Shown here: positions 50,400 to 60,134 of the stretch, one piece after another | Layout of the letters: every line of letters starts with the position of its first letter | Position numbering within the stretch: the first letter of the stretch is position 1 | The notes under the pieces: generated by a model | What the model was told of the DNA's origin: nothing | Databases searched by the model: none | Seen by the model: the letters and a program-made list of their open reading frames with translations, nothing else | DNA from: Sphingobium sp. CECT 9361 | GTDB lineage: Bacteria; Pseudomonadota; Alphaproteobacteria; Sphingomonadales; Sphingomonadaceae | Direction of reading: 5' to 3' | NCBI RefSeq assembly: GCF_918741285.1 | Contig: NZ_CAKKNC010000015.1 | Location: 1-64,000 of the forward strand | Length of the DNA stretch: 64,000 nucleotides | Translations under genes and position numbers: made by a program

Positions 50400-53300
50400 A
50401 TGAGCGCTTCCTTGGGTCTGGGCGAAACCATTTTGATGCTGGTAGATGCGCTCGGCGAAGGTGATCTGCTCTATCTTGCCGATGACGAGCAGGATGCCGA
50501 AGCAATAGCAAATGGGCTTATGCAGGTTTTGCCTGGTGTCCATGTCGTCTGCTTACCGTCGAGCGATACCTTGCCAGGGGACAGCGCGCCTGCTTCTCCA
50601 GCAAACATAGGAAGACGCGTGGCGGCCTTGCGGCACATTCGGCGGCTCGCGCACACGTCGCCCCGCCCCCCTCTTGCAGTCATTATGAGCGGGGAAGGGG
50701 CCGCGCGGCTTTACGCGAACCCCGGTGCATTCGACGTTGCCCCTCCTAGCCTGCGTCGGGGCGACCAGGTCAATCCAGTAGAATTCGCAACGCACATGGA
50801 GCGGCTTGGCTATGTAGCCGACGATCGGGTTGATGAACCAGGCGAAGTAGCCGTACGGGGAGAGGTCATAGATATCTTCCCGGCAGATTCCGGGCTACCG
50901 GCCCGCATCGATATTGCTGACGGTCATATTGTGGGCATTCGACACTATGATGCAGCCAGTCAGCGGACGCTAGAACCGTGCGAAGTTCTCGAGATCGGCC
51001 GGGCATCCGAACCGGAATCGCACCGACACGTGACCATTCTGGCGCACCTGCGGCCGGGCCGGATCTACTTCTCGGCGAAGGCCGAGCAGCGTCGCAAGCG
51101 TTTCATTCGCTTGGCAACCGAAGCTTCAGCCAGTTCCGCTTCGGCGATCGATGCTGCCTCTGACGCGTTATGGGCAAAGGATCTTGCGCCTTGGCATATG
51201 GGCGATCAAGGGGCTTTTGCCGTATCTTCCATTCCCCGTTTTGGAGAAGAACGTTCGCCATTAGCGGCACTCAAGCGCTTTGCTGTACCGCATTTGCAAG
51301 AAGGTAAACGTTTGCTTTTGGTCGGCAGCGAGCGTGACGTACGTTTTTTGAGACCAAAGTTCGCTAAGACGTTCCAAACCGCCGTCGAGCCCATAGAGTC
51401 GATCGCCGCTGTAGAAGCACTGTCCCCTAACGCCATAGCCGGACTGGTCGCGCCGGTCACGAAAGGCGCTCTTAGCGCGACCCTGGTGCTTATTGCGGCC
51501 GCCGATGTTCTGGGCAGCCGTGCACTTTCCAACCCGGGGAAGGGGGGCGCGGCAGCAGGTCTCGCCCATGCAGGCGGTGACGTGCGCGCAGGTGACCTGG
51601 TAGTGCATGAGGATCGGGGCGTGGGGCGGGTCCTTGGTCTTGAGCCAGCGCCCGGCGGGAGCGATGCTGAAATGATTGCCCTTGAGTATGCCGGTGGTGC
51701 GAGGCGGCTCCTGCCGTCTCAAGAAGCAGGGCTGCTTTGGCGCTATGGTGCCGATGCTGAAGCAGTGCGGCTCGACAAGCTGGACGGTTCGACCTGGTCG
51801 AAACGTCGCGGTACGATCGACGAGGCGGTTGCCCAAAGCGCGCGCGTGCTCCTTCAATTGGCGCTGGAAAGAGATACGGTTAAAGCTGCTATTATCGAGC
51901 CAGATAGCGCAGCTTACGAACGATTTGTCTCCACATTTGCGTTTAATGAAACCGCCGATCAGGCCCGAGCGATCCAGTCGGTGCGAGATGACCTTGCCAG
52001 CGGGCGGCCAATGGATCGCCTCGTGATTGGCGATGTGGGCTACGGAAAGACGGAAATTGCTTTGCGCGCCGCTGCTTTGGCCTCTCTTGCGGGATATCAG
52101 GTCATTCTGGCTGCGCCCACCACGGTTCTCGTGCGTCAGCACCTCGAAACATTTCACCGCCGTTTTGCAGATACGGGCATAAACGTCGCCGCGCTCTCGC
52201 GCCTGTCCACCGCCGCGGAGAAGAAAGCGGCTAAGGAAGGGCTGGCTGATGGTTCCATCGGCATTGTGATCGGAACAGCCTCGGTGATGGCGAAAGACAT
52301 TCGCTATGCAAAATTGGGGCTTGTCATCATTGACGAGGAGCAGCGCTTCGGGGCTGCTGACAAGGCAAAGCTGCGGGGGCGCGCAGACCTCCATCTTTTG
52401 GCGATGAGCGCGACGCCCATCCCAAGAACCTTGCATCGTGCCATGATTGGACTGCAACAAATGTCGGTGATAGCGAGCCCGCCCGCACGTCGTCAGCCGA
52501 TCCGCACCAGTCTGAGCAGCCCCGATGATGCAATGATCAGGACAGCGCTGCTGCGCGAGCGGACGCGCGGCGGACAGAGTTTCGTGGTGGTTCCCCGCAT
52601 CGAGGATCTCGCGTCCATTTCCGCGCGTTTGGCGCGCATTGTGCCAGACTTGGTACTGATCGAAGCCCATGGCCGGATGCCTGTAGCGGCGATCGATGAC
52701 GCGATGGTGCGCTTTGGTGCCGGGCAGGGCGACGTTCTTCTCGCTACCAATATCATCGAGGCTGGTCTCGACGTGCCGCGGGCCAACACGATGATCGTAT
52801 GGCGGGCGGACCGGTTCGGCCTTGCGCAGCTTCATCAACTGCGCGGCAGGGTGGGTCGCGGCAATCGCCGGGGCCAGGTCATTCTGCTTACGCAACCTGG
52901 AGCGATCGCCGAACGGACTGTGAAGCGGTTGCGAACGCTCGCCACCTACGATCGGCTCGGCGCGGGCTTCGGGATTAGCGCAGCCGACCTGGATCAGCGA
53001 GGTTCTGGCGATCCGCTGGCTGATACCCAGGCAGGCCACATGAAGTTGATTGGCGTGGAACTCTATCAACATCTCTTCGAAGCTGCCTTGAAGGAAGCCC
53101 GTGGAAAGGACGCTGGCCTCTGGACGCCGGAACTTAATCTAGGCTGCGCTGCGGGACTGCCATCGGATTGGATTCCCGACCCTGATATCCGCTTAGGCCT
53201 GTACGTCAGGCTTTCCCGACTTGTCGATGAAACCGGACTTGAGGCGATGGAAGAGGAACTGACTGACCGGTTCGGTCCGCTGCCCTTGGCTGCTGAACGT

Positions 53301-53552
53301 TTGGTCGCAGTCACCAGGATTGCCATTCTGGCGCGTGCGGCGGGCATTGCCCGCGTTGATGCAGGCCCAGCAGCGATAGCGCTGACCCCGCGCGACGCTA
53401 CCGCCGACTTAAGCGACTGCCCGCAGCTCCACCGCAAAGACGGCCGCTGGCTTCTTAAGCAGCAGAGTGACGAGGCTGATCGGCTTGTCACGCTGGCCAC
53501 TCTCCTCGAAAGCCTGACGACTTTGGACCCTCAAGAATGTTCGGCCGCATAG
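50400..53552 (+). CDS. Mfd-like transcription-repair coupling helicase
   Basis: The 1050-residue superfamily 2 helicase has Mfd landmarks: UvrB-like N-terminus, RNA polymerase interaction domain (GDLVVHEDRGVGRVLGL), Walker A GDVGYGKTE, the Walker B box IIDEEQRFG, motif III MSATPIPRTLHRAM, and the C-terminal helicase block (NIIEAGLDVPRANTMIV, LHQLRGRVGRGNRRG). Mfd normally has about 1150 residues; this is about 100 shorter, mostly in the N-terminal half, and the RecG-like translocation motif region is intact. It may be a second, divergent Mfd-type helicase. The ATG at 50400 begins the conserved N-terminal region. Confidence 0.75.
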   Translation: MSASLGLGETILMLVDALGEGDLLYLADDEQDAEAIANGLMQVLPGVHVVCLPSSDTLPGDSAPASPANIGRRVAALRHIRRLAHTSPRPPLAVIMSGEGAARLYANPGAFDVAPPSLRRGDQVNPVEFATHMERLGYVADDRVDEPGEVAVRGEVIDIFPADSGLPARIDIADGHIVGIRHYDAASQRTLEPCEVLEIGRASEPESHRHVTILAHLRPGRIYFSAKAEQRRKRFIRLATEASASSASAIDAASDALWAKDLAPWHMGDQGAFAVSSIPRFGEERSPLAALKRFAVPHLQEGKRLLLVGSERDVRFLRPKFAKTFQTAVEPIESIAAVEALSPNAIAGLVAPVTKGALSATLVLIAAADVLGSRALSNPGKGGAAAGLAHAGGDVRAGDLVVHEDRGVGRVLGLEPAPGGSDAEMIALEYAGGARRLLPSQEAGLLWRYGADAEAVRLDKLDGSTWSKRRGTIDEAVAQSARVLLQLALERDTVKAAIIEPDSAAYERFVSTFAFNETADQARAIQSVRDDLASGRPMDRLVIGDVGYGKTEIALRAAALASLAGYQVILAAPTTVLVRQHLETFHRRFADTGINVAALSRLSTAAEKKAAKEGLADGSIGIVIGTASVMAKDIRYAKLGLVIIDEEQRFGAADKAKLRGRADLHLLAMSATPIPRTLHRAMIGLQQMSVIASPPARRQPIRTSLSSPDDAMIRTALLRERTRGGQSFVVVPRIEDLASISARLARIVPDLVLIEAHGRMPVAAIDDAMVRFGAGQGDVLLATNIIEAGLDVPRANTMIVWRADRFGLAQLHQLRGRVGRGNRRGQVILLTQPGAIAERTVKRLRTLATYDRLGAGFGISAADLDQRGSGDPLADTQAGHMKLIGVELYQHLFEAALKEARGKDAGLWTPELNLGCAAGLPSDWIPDPDIRLGLYVRLSRLVDETGLEAMEEELTDRFGPLPLAAERLVAVTRIAILARAAGIARVDAGPAAIALTPRDATADLSDCPQLHRKDGRWLLKQQSDEADRLVTLATLLESLTTLDPQECSAA

Positions 53553-53936
53553 CCCGCGACTGTCTGGCGGTGGAAGTGCGAACGACTGCCAACAGCGCAG
53601 CCCTATAGCGCGCGCACGCGCGTCACCCTGGATGCCGGCTGTGGACGCCCATCATCGGGCATCAAACCGGTGTTTTACAAAAGTTAAATTTCGCTTTGTG
53701 ATCGGTTTTTCGTCGTGGACATTTTGACTACAAAGAAATGCGATGGGTCTGGCAGGGCGCTCAAGCGGGCAGCACTAACGTACATCATGACGATTGTTTA
53801 CTGCGCTTTTGCAACAGGCTGCCTCGTCGCCCGTTAGTTGCGAGCGGCACGTAAGCCATTACGTCTTCACATGGTTGAAGGCGGCTGATCCGAGCCTTCT
53901 AAGCTCTTTCTTGCTTGTCTTTCTAGGGTGACCAAC
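53553..53936. other. Intergenic stretch after the mfd-like gene
   Basis: About 380 bases without a supported gene. A GC-alternating run (gcgcgcgcacgcgcg) is at 53608-53622, and an AT-rich stretch around 53680-53740 could hold a promoter for the small gene downstream. Confidence 0.4.
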
Positions 53937-54137
53937 ATGACCGCCAGCTCTCTGATCCAGCCAGAATCCGAGCCCGGGATCGCGAGTGCGGAGGCGGGCT
54001 TTGTTGTCCTTGAAGGTCCCGGTGGGATAGCTGCGACGATGACGGTCCAAGCAGCCGAACTGACCGCGCTAAGCCTGCACCGCGCCGCAATGGCAGCCGC
54101 TGATGGCTTGCGGCGGGAAAGTGACAAGGTGAAATAG
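53937..54137 (+). CDS. Small hypothetical protein
   Basis: The 66-residue protein begins MTASSLIQPESEPGIASAEA and is Ala-rich with a hydrophilic end (LRRESDKVK). It has an AGGGT sequence 8 bases before the ATG and composition typical of genes here. No family is recognised. Confidence 0.5.
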   Translation: MTASSLIQPESEPGIASAEAGFVVLEGPGGIAATMTVQAAELTALSLHRAAMAAADGLRRESDKVK

Positions 54138-54279
54138 CTCTGCGCACGCCCGATGCATCTCATTTGTTCTTGCGTCTAAGTGCATCGACGTTTGTTTCGC
54201 CAGATGCCCTGTCTAATAGGCTACAAAGTCTTCGTAAAAAGCCCAACTCACAGGATGCTTGCGCGCACATGGAGACTGT

Positions 54280-54900
54280 ATGGAAAGCATAGCGGGATGG
54301 ATCGCGCCGATTGCGACGATGGCTGCAGCGATGATGACCGCAGCGAATTTGGGAGCGCGGGTTACCGGATGGGGCTTTGTCGTCTTCGCGCTCGGCTCGG
54401 TGTGTTGGGTAGTCGTCGGCATCAATACTGGCCAAACTAATCTGTTGGCAACCAATGGCTTTCTGCTGTTCGTCAATATGGTAGGCATTTGGCGCTGGCT
54501 TGGAAAACAGCGTGCCTATGAAGATGGGGGCAGGTCAGCGACGATTGCAAGCCGCCGCTCGTCGGTCCCGACGCTTTTCACCGCCACGGGTATTGCCGGC
54601 ATGATGACGCAGGACGCCCAAGGCGAGTCATTAGGAAAGGCGGTCGAGGCTTTAATCGAATGTGTCTCCGGACGAATAAGCTATGTCGTGATTGCTTCGG
54701 AGCACCATGGATTAAGAGAAGACTTACGGGCGATACCTCTGGATCGCATCACATTGGGTCCTGATCGCATCCGCGTTGGAATGGACAAGTGTGAATTTCA
54801 TGCTTGGCCCGTTTTGGCGTCCGACGCCTGGCCAGCCGCAGCGGCGCACCGCGAACCCCCGGCCATATCGACAGGAACGGGCTGTAGGACCGGTGCGTGA
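54280..54900 (+). CDS. Membrane protein with PRC-barrel-like domain
   Basis: The 206-residue protein has three predicted membrane helices in its first 80 residues (WIAPIATMAAAMMTAANL, WGFVVFALGSVCWVVVGI, LLATNGFLLFVNMVGIWRWL), a linker, and a PRC-barrel-like segment (about residues 112-180: GKAVEALIECVSGRISYVVIASE, LRAIPLDRITLG). PRC-barrel domains often regulate membrane stability or RNA handling. Start at 54280 has a GGAG eight bases upstream. Partner unknown. Confidence 0.65.
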   Translation: MESIAGWIAPIATMAAAMMTAANLGARVTGWGFVVFALGSVCWVVVGINTGQTNLLATNGFLLFVNMVGIWRWLGKQRAYEDGGRSATIASRRSSVPTLFTATGIAGMMTQDAQGESLGKAVEALIECVSGRISYVVIASEHHGLREDLRAIPLDRITLGPDRIRVGMDKCEFHAWPVLASDAWPAAAAHREPPAISTGTGCRTGA

Positions 54901-55103
54901 CTGGACCACGACGATCCGCTAGCTATTGCCCAGCAGGTAAGGTCGAAAGAACGTGACGCATAAGCGCGCTCTTTGAGGGTAATGAACGCTTATAAACGAG
55001 AGGATTGCCTGGCCACGACTCCAATGGTTTTTTCCATGCCTGCTTGGTTAGCAAGCCTCGGCCATGGATAGAGAAAGGACCAGCAGTGTGACGGCGTTGC
55101 GCC

Positions 55104-55922
55104 TCACAGCGCCCCACTCTGGAAGCGTGTCATTTCTGAGCTGCCAAGGGCGCCATCGTCCTGCACAATGCGGGGAAATTTCCACGGTTTTGTGTCGATG
55201 TGCAGATAGTCCCGGTCAAACTCGCCGATTGCAACAAGGGCGTCCCAGTCCAGAATGTCAAGCATCCTGTCGGTTGATGTGGCGACCACATTAGCGTCCC
55301 GAAGCTCCCGAAACACCCTGTTGACGTGCACATTGGTTAGGCCAAGCGCATCGGCCAGATGCAGCTGAGTGGGCTGGAGCCGATATTTCGTTTTCGTTCC
55401 CAGGCCAGCCTCCTCCAATCTTAGCCCCAATTCGGCAAGAAGATGAGCAAGGCGGCCAACTGCAGATTTGCGCCCTAGATTGACTACCCATTGCGCCAGT
55501 ACGCACGCATCCACAGCACATTCCCGCCAGAACGCGTCTGCGAGTGCCGGAAATAGTGTCACAGCAGACTTCAACGCATAATGGGGCATCTTGATAATCG
55601 TGACAGGGGTCAAAGCCTGTAATGACTGCGCCGTGCTGGGAAAGACGACTGATTGCAGGTTTGCCATGTGACCCGCCACATAGAAGGCGGTGATCTGCCG
55701 CCGGCCATCCCGCATTTGCCCGAACCGACCGACAAGCCCTTTAACGACGAGACACGCATGATCGACTTGCTCACCTGGACGAACTAGGTCGCGATCACCC
55801 CCAGCGGTAACTGTCTCGTTGGGCAAATGTAGGATCGTGTCGATCTCTTCTTTGCCTAGCTTTGTCCGCGAAGCGAGACGTTCGACAAATATCTGAATGG
55901 CCAGATGAGTAGAATAGGGCAT
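55104..55922 (-). CDS. Crp/Fnr-family transcriptional regulator
   Basis: The 272-residue regulator has an N-terminal cyclic-nucleotide-binding-like beta barrel (LVRPGEQVDHACLVVKGLVGRF, QITAFYVAGHMANLQSVVF) and a C-terminal winged helix (TQLHLADALGLTNVHVNRVFRELRDANVV). No cysteine cluster for an Fe-S sensor is visible, so it is not a classical oxygen-sensing Fnr. Start at 55922 is chosen for the GGAG seven bases upstream. The last 35 residues after the helix-turn-helix are atypical. Target genes cannot be inferred. Confidence 0.88.
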   Translation of the reverse strand: MPYSTHLAIQIFVERLASRTKLGKEEIDTILHLPNETVTAGGDRDLVRPGEQVDHACLVVKGLVGRFGQMRDGRRQITAFYVAGHMANLQSVVFPSTAQSLQALTPVTIIKMPHYALKSAVTLFPALADAFWRECAVDACVLAQWVVNLGRKSAVGRLAHLLAELGLRLEEAGLGTKTKYRLQPTQLHLADALGLTNVHVNRVFRELRDANVVATSTDRMLDILDWDALVAIGEFDRDYLHIDTKPWKFPRIVQDDGALGSSEMTRFQSGAL

Positions 55923-56489
55923 GGGCATACTCCGGATAAAGCGGGAGCACTCCAGTGTCTCTCTGTCACCGTTCACTAAGACATTTTACGGCAATGCCCG
56001 GGTATTTAATGAACTTCTGAATGATAGCAAATTGCGGTTTGGTATGAAGGCGTTGTTCGCGGGCCGATGCGTTGTATCCACTGAACGCGCGACTGTGACC
56101 TGTTTCTGGCTGTTCCGTGCGGATGGCTGCCGCGTTTCGCTCAAAAATAATAACCTCGTCGATGGTTGGTAATATTGTCTGTCCGGCTTGGCTAGAACGA
56201 TATGAACAGGCTGTCCTTCCTATCGACCGGGGCCAAACGTCCCGACTCGTTTGCAGCGATACTACCCGCGCAAGTGGAAGCCGCACGTACGATAAAGGGC
56301 AGGCCCTTGAGGAGCCCGCCGTCCCTTTCACGTGCTTTACCGGCTGCACAGTGGCCAGCAATTGCTACAGCTTCAAGGATCATGTGGCTTTGAACGACAT
56401 TCCACAATGTTCTACGATCCGCCTACCGCTTCGGGTGGCAATCGGCCCCTGGGGGCGAGCCGGGCAGGCATTTTCAATCCTCAGGTTGG
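55923..56489. other. Intergenic stretch with scrambled open frames
   Basis: Several overlapping frames are open on both strands between 55923 and 56490. None shows domains or a clear start. The nearby SRPBCC remnant suggests that decayed coding sequence is present. Confidence 0.35.
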
Positions 56490-56666
56490 GACCTCGTCTG
56501 GACCAATGACGACAATGAACAAGGCGCGATAACGACTGTAACTTTTGAGGCCCAAGACCAACGGACATTACTTCGTTTCCATGAGGTCTATCCATCCAGA
56601 GAAGCCTTGGAAGAAGCACTGGAGGGCTCGGCGGCAGGCTTGTCCGAGCAATGGGAGTAGCGCGAC
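56490..56666 (+). pseudogene. SRPBCC/AHSA1-family C-terminal remnant
   Basis: A 56-codon stretch from the Trp codon at 56487-56489 reads WDLVWTND then ITTVTFEAQDQRTLLRFHE, then VYPSREALEEALEGSA and LSEQWE before a stop at 56658-56660. This is the C-terminal half of AHSA1/SRPBCC proteins, which normally continue for about 10 residues beyond this point and have about 90 residues before it. No in-frame N-terminal half is visible, so I call it a fragment. Confidence 0.55.
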
Positions 56667-56941
56667 GCGTTGATGGCTCGACAAGTCGCTGAGAACCGAT
56701 CGGAAACGTCAACCGGAGGGACGGATATCTCGGACAGGTAATCTTATGGACCCTTTGATCGTAGTTGGCACATCGCATGCGTTTTTACCGACCAGTCGGT
56801 GTCGCCAGTGAGAAGGTCGTTTTCGCTCTCCAAGAGTGGACGGACAGTTGTCGCTCCTTCAGGACTCAGAAGCGGCCAAAGATCTGCTTCCTGTGCGGCA
56901 AACCCCTCGAGCCTTTTTTTCGATTTGAGCGTTGTTGCCTT

Positions 56942-57340
56942 ATGAGGACTGTCACTTTGGAACGGCTCGGGGGCTGCGCATGTGATGCGCTGCGATTTAT
57001 CGTGCGAGGTGAGGCATTGCGGGTAGGAATCTGCCACTGTCTCGTGTGCCAGAAGGCGCATGGTGCGCCGTATTTCGCTTTCGCCGTATTCCCCCGCGCT
57101 GCCGTCAGTCTGTCTGGCCCGCATGTACGATGGGAAAGCAGTCTCAACTATCACCGGCTATACTGCGCTGCGTGCGGATCGCGCTTCGCGAACCTCGTCG
57201 GAAATGAGGTGGAGCTCCCTGTCGCGAGCTTCGCCGAAGCGGCTGGGCTCGTACCGCAATATGAAAACTGGACTATCCGACGACTGCCTTGGGTCACGCC
57301 TCTTGCGGTTCGCCAATTCGAGCGTGATCCAGAAAAGTGA
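56942..57340 (+). CDS. GFA/CENP-V-family protein
   Basis: The 132-residue protein shows the GFA zinc-binding pattern: GGCACDALRF, then CHCLVCQKAHGAPYF, and later YCAACGSRFAN. Members coordinate zinc through these cysteines; family names include glutathione-dependent formaldehyde-activating enzyme, but most members have unproven activity. ATG at 56942 is chosen because the upstream extension lacks family features. Twenty bases separate it from the YjbQ-like gene. Confidence 0.85.
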   Translation: MRTVTLERLGGCACDALRFIVRGEALRVGICHCLVCQKAHGAPYFAFAVFPRAAVSLSGPHVRWESSLNYHRLYCAACGSRFANLVGNEVELPVASFAEAAGLVPQYENWTIRRLPWVTPLAVRQFERDPEK

Positions 57341-57360
57341 ACCTTCACATAAGAGGCACC

Positions 57361-57780
57361 ATGCGGCAGACTACGATGATCCTCACGATCGAAACACCAG
57401 GGCAGGGGCTCCATGAGGTGACCAGGCCGATCCTGCGTTGGGTTCATGACAGTGGGATCGTTGCAGGTCTTCTCACAATCTTTTGCCAGCACACCTCCGC
57501 TTCGCTTCTTATTCAGGAGAATGCCGCCCCCGCCGCCCGGCGGGACCTCGAAGCCTATTTCGCGTGGATCGCGCCGGAAGACGCGGGGCGCTATGACCAT
57601 GATGATGAAGGGCCGGACGATATGCCTGCTCATCTGCGCGCGGCATTGACGCACGTGCAACTCACCGTGCCGGTCATCAATAGGGCCCCGGCGCTTGGAA
57701 CATGGCAGGGCATCTACCTGTTTGAGCATCGACGGGCAGCACATACGAGACATCTTGCGCTCCATCTCATGGGCGAGTGA
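57361..57780 (+). CDS. YjbQ/UPF0047-family protein
   Basis: The 139-residue protein has the family motifs FCQHTSASLLIQENA, DDMPAHLRAALT and LGTWQGIYLFEHR, with conserved His residues for metal binding. YjbQ proteins bind a metal and have been reported to have weak thiamine-phosphate synthase activity. Length is standard (about 135-140). It lies between the GFA-like and GNAT genes on the plus strand, with 20 and 28 base gaps. Confidence 0.88.
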   Translation: MRQTTMILTIETPGQGLHEVTRPILRWVHDSGIVAGLLTIFCQHTSASLLIQENAAPAARRDLEAYFAWIAPEDAGRYDHDDEGPDDMPAHLRAALTHVQLTVPVINRAPALGTWQGIYLFEHRRAAHTRHLALHLMGE

Positions 57781-57808
57781 GTAGCGCGCCGAACGAGGAG
57801 ACAGAATA

Positions 57809-58105
57809 ATGACTAAGATAGGTGATCTTCGAAACAATGAGTCCGAAGGACGCTATGAGTTGATGATCGACGGACAATTGGCGATTGCCGCCTATGACCG
57901 ACGGGATGGCGCTTTGGTCTTTACACATACCGAAGTGCCCCACGCCCTCGAAGGGCAAGGCGTGGGCAGTCGCATCGTCAAAGCTGCGCTTGCCGACGTG
58001 CGCGAAAAAGGGCTCAAGGTCGTTCCCCTCTGCGAATTTGTCGCGGCCTATATCGAACGCCATCCTGACGATCAGGATTTGCTTGCGCTCGACGCGCCGG
58101 GATAG
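57809..58105 (+). CDS. Small GNAT N-acetyltransferase (YjdJ/COG2388-like)
   Basis: The 98-residue protein is the short GNAT form: LAIAAYDRRDGALVFTHTEV, then the acetyl-CoA loop LEGQGVGSRIVKAAL, then LCEFVAAYIERHPD. This family is about 90-100 residues and is thought to acetylate small substrates. A GAGGAGACAG ribosome-binding region precedes the ATG. Convergent with the serine hydrolase gene 43 bases away. Confidence 0.88.
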   Translation: MTKIGDLRNNESEGRYELMIDGQLAIAAYDRRDGALVFTHTEVPHALEGQGVGSRIVKAALADVREKGLKVVPLCEFVAAYIERHPDDQDLLALDAPG

Positions 58106-58148
58106 ACCTGCAGCGACCTCCTCCGCTCGTTTCCAGAGGTGCACAATG

Positions 58149-60134
58149 TCAGGAGGGGCTTTCGGTAAATATGTAGACATGCTGGCCGTCACGGAGCGTC
58201 AGTGTGCGTTTGCCATTTTGAATGCCCACTAGCAGCTCAATACCAATGAGTTCAGCGTCGCTGGTAATCAAGGAAACAGTGCCGTCATCGTTGCGGCGCG
58301 TTACGATCGCGCTGTCCCAGGGGGTAGCGTAAATCCGGGTGGCGTTACCTTTCTGCTTGATCTGCAGGGGACCCAGATCAGGATTTTCGTAGCGGGGAGC
58401 GAGGCCCGCGAGAACCTTTGGGTCGCCCGGTACCGTGAGTTTTGAACGATACTCGGCGCTTTCGGCGGCTACGCGCTTCACTGCAGCAGCGACATCGCCT
58501 TCCGCTTCAGGCTTGCCATCATAGAGGACCTCGAGGAGCCGGCGCATAAAGGGCCCACGCAAATAAGGGCCATTATCCGCGTTGGTCAGGATGACCGCAG
58601 CAACACCCGCTGCCGGGATCGCATACATGTCGCTGTGATAGCCTGCCAGGTCGCCACCATGATGGATAACGGAGACGCCCCACCGCGCATTCTCTTCCAG
58701 CCCCATGCCATACCAGATATCCTCGCCGGTCGGTACGCCCCGTGTCCGCCGGGCGAGGAGCGCTTCTTTGGACAGAAGTTGCCTACCGTTGGGCAGCAGC
58801 CCTTCTTCCAGTTCGTTGCGCATATAAAGGATCATGTCGTGCGGCGACGACCAGGCACCGCCCGCCGGACGATAGGGTGCAATTGCGCTGTTCAGGTTTT
58901 GCGGCAAGATGGTCAACCTGCTGTCCACATCCTCGCCGTGCGGGCTTGCATGATCAGCGGCGAGCGCAGTTTTCATCGACATGGTCGAATCCCTCATATC
59001 CAGCGGATTCCATATCTGCTCCTGCACGGCGCGATCGAATGCGGCGCCTACCTCCATGTCCGGATAGTAAAGATGGGCTGCAACATAACCGGCAGCCGCC
59101 GCCATCAAATTATTGTACTGAAAGGCTTCACCGAATTTACTCGTCGGCTGCGTGGTGGCGAGTTGTTTGAACGTGTCGGCAGCCGGCGTTTGGGGGGTGG
59201 TACTGAACAACCATTCCATGTCCTTACGCGGCAAGCCTGTGCAAGCGCACACAAGATGACGGATCAGGACCGACTTCGTCGTCGCATCGTTGCCGAGGCG
59301 AAAGGACGGGTAGACCTTCGTAACGGGATCGTCCCAACCGAGGCGCCCTTCGCTGACCAGCTTTGCAAGCAGCAAGGTCGCCATACTTTTCGTGTTCGAC
59401 GCGATCATGAAGCGGGTGTGGGCATCGACCCGATCGGATTTGCCTGCTTCCTTTACGCCGACACCCCCTTCATAGACGATCTTACCTCCCGAATAGAGGG
59501 CCAGGCCGACACCGGGAATTTTCAGGTCCGCCGCACCCTTCTGCACAAAGTCGATCAGCGTCGCGACACGGGTTTCATCCAGGGGATGGGCTGTTTTGCC
59601 AACAAAGCTTTCGCGCTGATAACCAGCCGGTCGCAGGCTCTGGTTGATCTGTCCGATAGCGCCGCTACGTTTTTCGGATGTGGCTTCGCTTCCGTCTAGG
59701 ATCAGAACCGTCCAGCCGTCGCCTTTACGCCTGGCAATGGAGCGAAGGTCGAGGTGTTCGTTGGGTGAGCTTTCATAGTCGACAACCATCTGCTCGTCCC
59801 AACCGTTGCGAGGTGGGCGCAAAGTAGCCAATTTGAACGGATGCGCCTTGCCCGGCCGGTAAGCGTCCCAGGCAGCGGCGGCTGCCGCCTTTCCATCCAC
59901 CGCCTTGCCAACCTCCACTATCGCTATTTTCAGGTCAGATTCGGGCGGTGACAACACAATGCCGGCCTTCGTTACCGCAGCCATCCATCCTTCAGGAAGG
60001 ATATAGGTCGTTTTGCCAGTTGTGCTGGATGGTGTATCCGCCGCCGCCGTAGCCTGGGCCAGAGCAGTTTGGTTACAGATGACAGCCACGCTACACAGCA
60101 GTATGGCACAGATCGAAAGCGACCAACTCTTCAT
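58149..60134 (-). CDS. Serine hydrolase (class C beta-lactamase-like fold) with N-terminal extra domain
   Basis: The 661-residue exported protein has a signal peptide (MKSWSLSICAILLCSVAVIC to about residue 28), a 150-residue N-terminal domain of unknown type (about 30-190), and a beta-lactamase/D-aminopeptidase-like catalytic domain. It has SxxK at Ser246-Lys249 in MIASNTKSM, the YxN motif in FQYNN, and HxG in IHHGGDLAG. C-terminal 100 residues form a beta-rich lipocalin-like tail. Such enzymes cleave D-amino-acid peptides or esters in the periplasm. Its ATG was chosen to start the signal peptide. Confidence 0.85.
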   Translation of the reverse strand: MKSWSLSICAILLCSVAVICNQTALAQATAAADTPSSTTGKTTYILPEGWMAAVTKAGIVLSPPESDLKIAIVEVGKAVDGKAAAAAAWDAYRPGKAHPFKLATLRPPRNGWDEQMVVDYESSPNEHLDLRSIARRKGDGWTVLILDGSEATSEKRSGAIGQINQSLRPAGYQRESFVGKTAHPLDETRVATLIDFVQKGAADLKIPGVGLALYSGGKIVYEGGVGVKEAGKSDRVDAHTRFMIASNTKSMATLLLAKLVSEGRLGWDDPVTKVYPSFRLGNDATTKSVLIRHLVCACTGLPRKDMEWLFSTTPQTPAADTFKQLATTQPTSKFGEAFQYNNLMAAAAGYVAAHLYYPDMEVGAAFDRAVQEQIWNPLDMRDSTMSMKTALAADHASPHGEDVDSRLTILPQNLNSAIAPYRPAGGAWSSPHDMILYMRNELEEGLLPNGRQLLSKEALLARRTRGVPTGEDIWYGMGLEENARWGVSVIHHGGDLAGYHSDMYAIPAAGVAAVILTNADNGPYLRGPFMRRLLEVLYDGKPEAEGDVAAAVKRVAAESAEYRSKLTVPGDPKVLAGLAPRYENPDLGPLQIKQKGNATRIYATPWDSAIVTRRNDDGTVSLITSDAELIGIELLVGIQNGKRTLTLRDGQHVYIFTESPS

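Noticed and set aside
51261..53072. 603-residue minus-strand open frame
   Set aside because: It mirrors the mfd-like gene, with no domains and no ribosome binding site.
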